In this document: positions 55,092 to 56,746 of the stretch, piece by piece
Layout: each line of letters starts with the position of its first letter
Numbering within the stretch: the first letter of the stretch is position 1
Source: CAG-826 sp964504595
Lineage (GTDB): Bacteria; Bacillota_I; Bacilli_A; RFN20; CAG-826
DNA length: 56,746 bases
Reading direction: 5' to 3'
Assembly: GCA_964504595.1 (NCBI GenBank)
Contig: CAZDEE010000010.1
Coordinates: 1-56,746 of the forward strand
Notes under the pieces: generated by a model
The model's database searches: none
What the model was told of the DNA's origin: nothing
What the model saw: only the letters and a program-made list of their open reading frames with translations
Position numbers and translations under genes: made by a program

Positions 55092-56703
55092 TTATTTAAA
55101 TTTATATTTTCCTTTACCAAATCCTTTAACCTCTTTAATAAGAGAGTTTTGTTTTAATATTTTAATATAATATGTTGCTGTATTTTTGCTAATTTTTAAT
55201 AATTTTTGCACATCATAATTTCCAAATATTTCGTTTTCAAAGTGTCTATAAATCTTTTTTAAAATATACTTAGTATCCATTTTTATATCAAGTTTNNNNN
55301 NNNNNNNNNNNNNNNNNNNNNNNNNNNNNNNNNNNNNNNNNNNNNNNNNNNNNNNNNNNNNNNNNNNNNNNNNNNNNNNNNNNNNNNNNNNNNNNACCAA
55401 TTCCCAATTCTTCGGCACCAATTCCCAATTTCTCTTTCACTATCATCGGATTTATTGTTTCATAATTTATTTTATTTATATAAATAGTTAATTTTGTCAT
55501 ATCAGGATTAAAATTATCATTTAATATTGGAACAGGATACTCTTCATCTTTTGCAGATTTTAATATTAATGGAAATCCACTTCCTGCACGTTCACCAACA
55601 TTAACATAGGAAAAAATATTAAGAATTATTCGATTTCTTGCTTTAGATATTCCACCTTGAATTATTTGTTTTAAAGGAATAGCTAAAACGCCTGGATTTA
55701 TAAAAATGAGTTTATCATAGTATTGTTTTATTACAAGTCCTAATTCTCCATGATAATCAGCATTACATAATGTATTACATAGTGCTTCACGAATTGCTTT
55801 TTTCATTAAAGATGAATCATCGCGAAATATTCCATTCATTTTAAAAGGAACTGGTATATCTTCTATCAATTTATAAATAACTCGGAAATAAAAATCATAA
55901 AGATTACCACTCCAATCTCCATTAGTGGATGTTATTCTAAATGACCATCTCATATCATCACCATTTAAATTTCTATGATCTTGATAATCTAAAAAATAAT
56001 TAGGGTAAACACTAGTAATATCGTAAAAATTACCAAACATTAATAATCCAGCTTTTGTAGGATGTGCCTTACCATTTATATCATACTTTGCTGCACCTAT
56101 ATGGATTAAAAAACTTTCATCATCTTCTTTTACGAAAGGATGCCCTTCACTATGACATTGCTTATAAGTCATTCTATATTTTTCTAAAGTATCCTTATTA
56201 ATAACCCATAAATTCATTTCTTCTATTATTTGATTATCATTAGAACTTTCTTCTTGATCGCGAAGCATTGCTTGTATTTCTAATTTAGTACATTTATAAT
56301 CACCTTCATGATTTCTACGATATGAGAATAGCAAATTATTATTTATATATACCGGTTTAAAAGCCTTATCTGCGCAAGGAACATTAATAACAATTATATA
56401 ATCATTGTTAATTTGATAAACTTGAACATCCTTATCAGATAGTAAATTAACACTTACCTTAGTTTGATTATTAATAGTATCCCAAAACGCTTTTAATATA
56501 TTATCAGCTTGATTTTTAGATAACCCACAAGTATATAGCTCATTATATTTATTTTCTCCAACTCCTAATAAAATTATTCCTCCATAAGAATTACAAAAGG
56601 CACTATATGTTTCCCATATCGATCCAGGTATTCCTTGAAGAGCTTTTTTAACTTCAAGTTGATTGCTTTCCCTAATTTTTATAAATTGTGTAAAATCAAA
56701 CAT
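55092..56703 (-). CDS. AlbA_2/Schlafen-type ATP-binding protein with C-terminal winged helix, interrupted by gap
   Basis: N-terminal AlbA_2 (divergent AAA_4) domain (about 1-140; RESNQLEVKKAL and NSYGGIILLGVGE), a helical linker, a GHKL-like HATPase_c_4 region (about 280-400; REALCNTLCNADY, NVGERAGSGFPLIL), a repeated LGIGAEE linker running into 100 N, and beyond the gap a winged-helix end (YILKKIYRHFENEIFG...KISKNTATYYIKILKQNSLI). The two sides are in different frames only because the gap length is a placeholder; I read them as one gene. Start 56703 has GGAGG 8 bases ahead. Members are putative transcription regulators or defence-associated proteins; the target is unknown. Confidence 0.75.
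55296..55395. other. Assembly gap, 100 N
   Basis: Exactly 100 N, the usual placeholder for a gap of unknown length, inside the AlbA_2 gene and touching a tandem repeat. Its true length and reading frame are unknown. Confidence 0.99.
55396..55430 (-). repeat. 21-bp in-frame tandem repeat (LGIGAEE)n
   Basis: One complete 21-base unit (55396-55416) and 14 bases of a second (55417-55430), coding for LGIGAEE-LGIG on the minus strand. The repeat runs into the N gap, so the real copy number is probably higher. Confidence 0.8.
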
Positions 56704-56746
56704 AGTATTATCCTCCATAATAATAATTTAAGGTTTTAAAATTTAA

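Noticed and set aside
55092..55421. Separate small gene starting on the far side of the N gap
   Set aside because: Its first residues come from the repeat in a different frame. The winged-helix part is better read as the C-terminus of the AlbA_2 gene.
1..56746. Mycoplasma-type genetic code (TGA as Trp)
   Set aside because: iscS and murC end at TGA in the expected place, and conserved Trp positions use TGG.

Overview
This AT-rich window looks like a contig from an uncultured, wall-bearing, fermentative member of the Bacilli, of the kind found in gut or rumen (Erysipelotrichia/RF39/Acholeplasma-like lineages). EzrA, MurC, a YtxH protein, a CcpA-like regulator and a T-box-controlled tyrS indicate low-GC Firmicutes. 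TGA is used as a stop codon (iscS, murC) and Trp is coded by TGG, so this is the standard bacterial code and not the Mycoplasma code. A D-2-hydroxyacid dehydrogenase and a four-domain flavodiiron protein fit an anaerobic, oxygen-scavenging lifestyle. No tRNA, rRNA, CRISPR array, transposase or phage gene was recognised.

Layout. (1) Positions 1-10.3 kb hold conserved Bacilli backbone: a partial membrane protein, a 58-residue basic protein, thiI, iscS, ezrA, rpsD (the only plus-strand gene here, with a structured leader), a three-gene ABC exporter, and tyrS behind a T-box with a UAC (Tyr) specifier. (2) Positions 10.3-45.2 kb hold an island devoted mostly to plant-glycan use: D-lactate-type dehydrogenase, GH43 plus lipoprotein acetylesterase, a MORN-SGNH esterase plus GH36 alpha-galactosidase, and a nine-gene, 15-kb operon. 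That operon encodes a sugar-binding lipoprotein, two permeases, a GH2, a giant MsmK-type ATPase and four GH43 proteins. They are followed by an Ig-like lipoprotein with an RDD membrane protein, a MATE pump, a LacI regulator, a 940-residue multi-domain lipoprotein, and a GH3 with an SGNH lipoprotein. (3) Positions 45.3-50.1 kb return to backbone: ccpA-like regulator, ytxH, murC and the flavodiiron protein. (4) Positions 50.2-55 kb carry an AraC regulator divergent from a second GH2, a membrane protein and a second sugar-type ABC ATPase. (5) The right edge holds an AlbA_2/Schlafen-type ATP-binding regulator broken by a 100-N assembly gap that lies in a 21-bp tandem repeat.

How it fits together. 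Secreted lipoproteins (three GH43s, an acetylesterase, an SGNH esterase, Ig/lectin-like proteins) would debranch and capture an arabinose/xylose/galactose-containing polysaccharide at the surface. The CUT1-type ABC transporter would import oligosaccharides. Cytosolic GH43, GH36, GH2 and GH3 enzymes would finish them to monosaccharides. Three promoters carry LacI/CcpA (cre)-like palindromes, one of them a full match to the cre consensus, and a CcpA-like gene lies in the window, so carbon catabolite control is the likely common regulation. The exact substrate is not readable from sequence alone.

The flanking order thiI-iscS-ezrA-rpsD-tyrS ... ccpA-ytxH-murC matches, as I recall it, the Bacillus subtilis chromosome. 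This suggests that the glycan genes occupy the interval between tyrS and ccpA.
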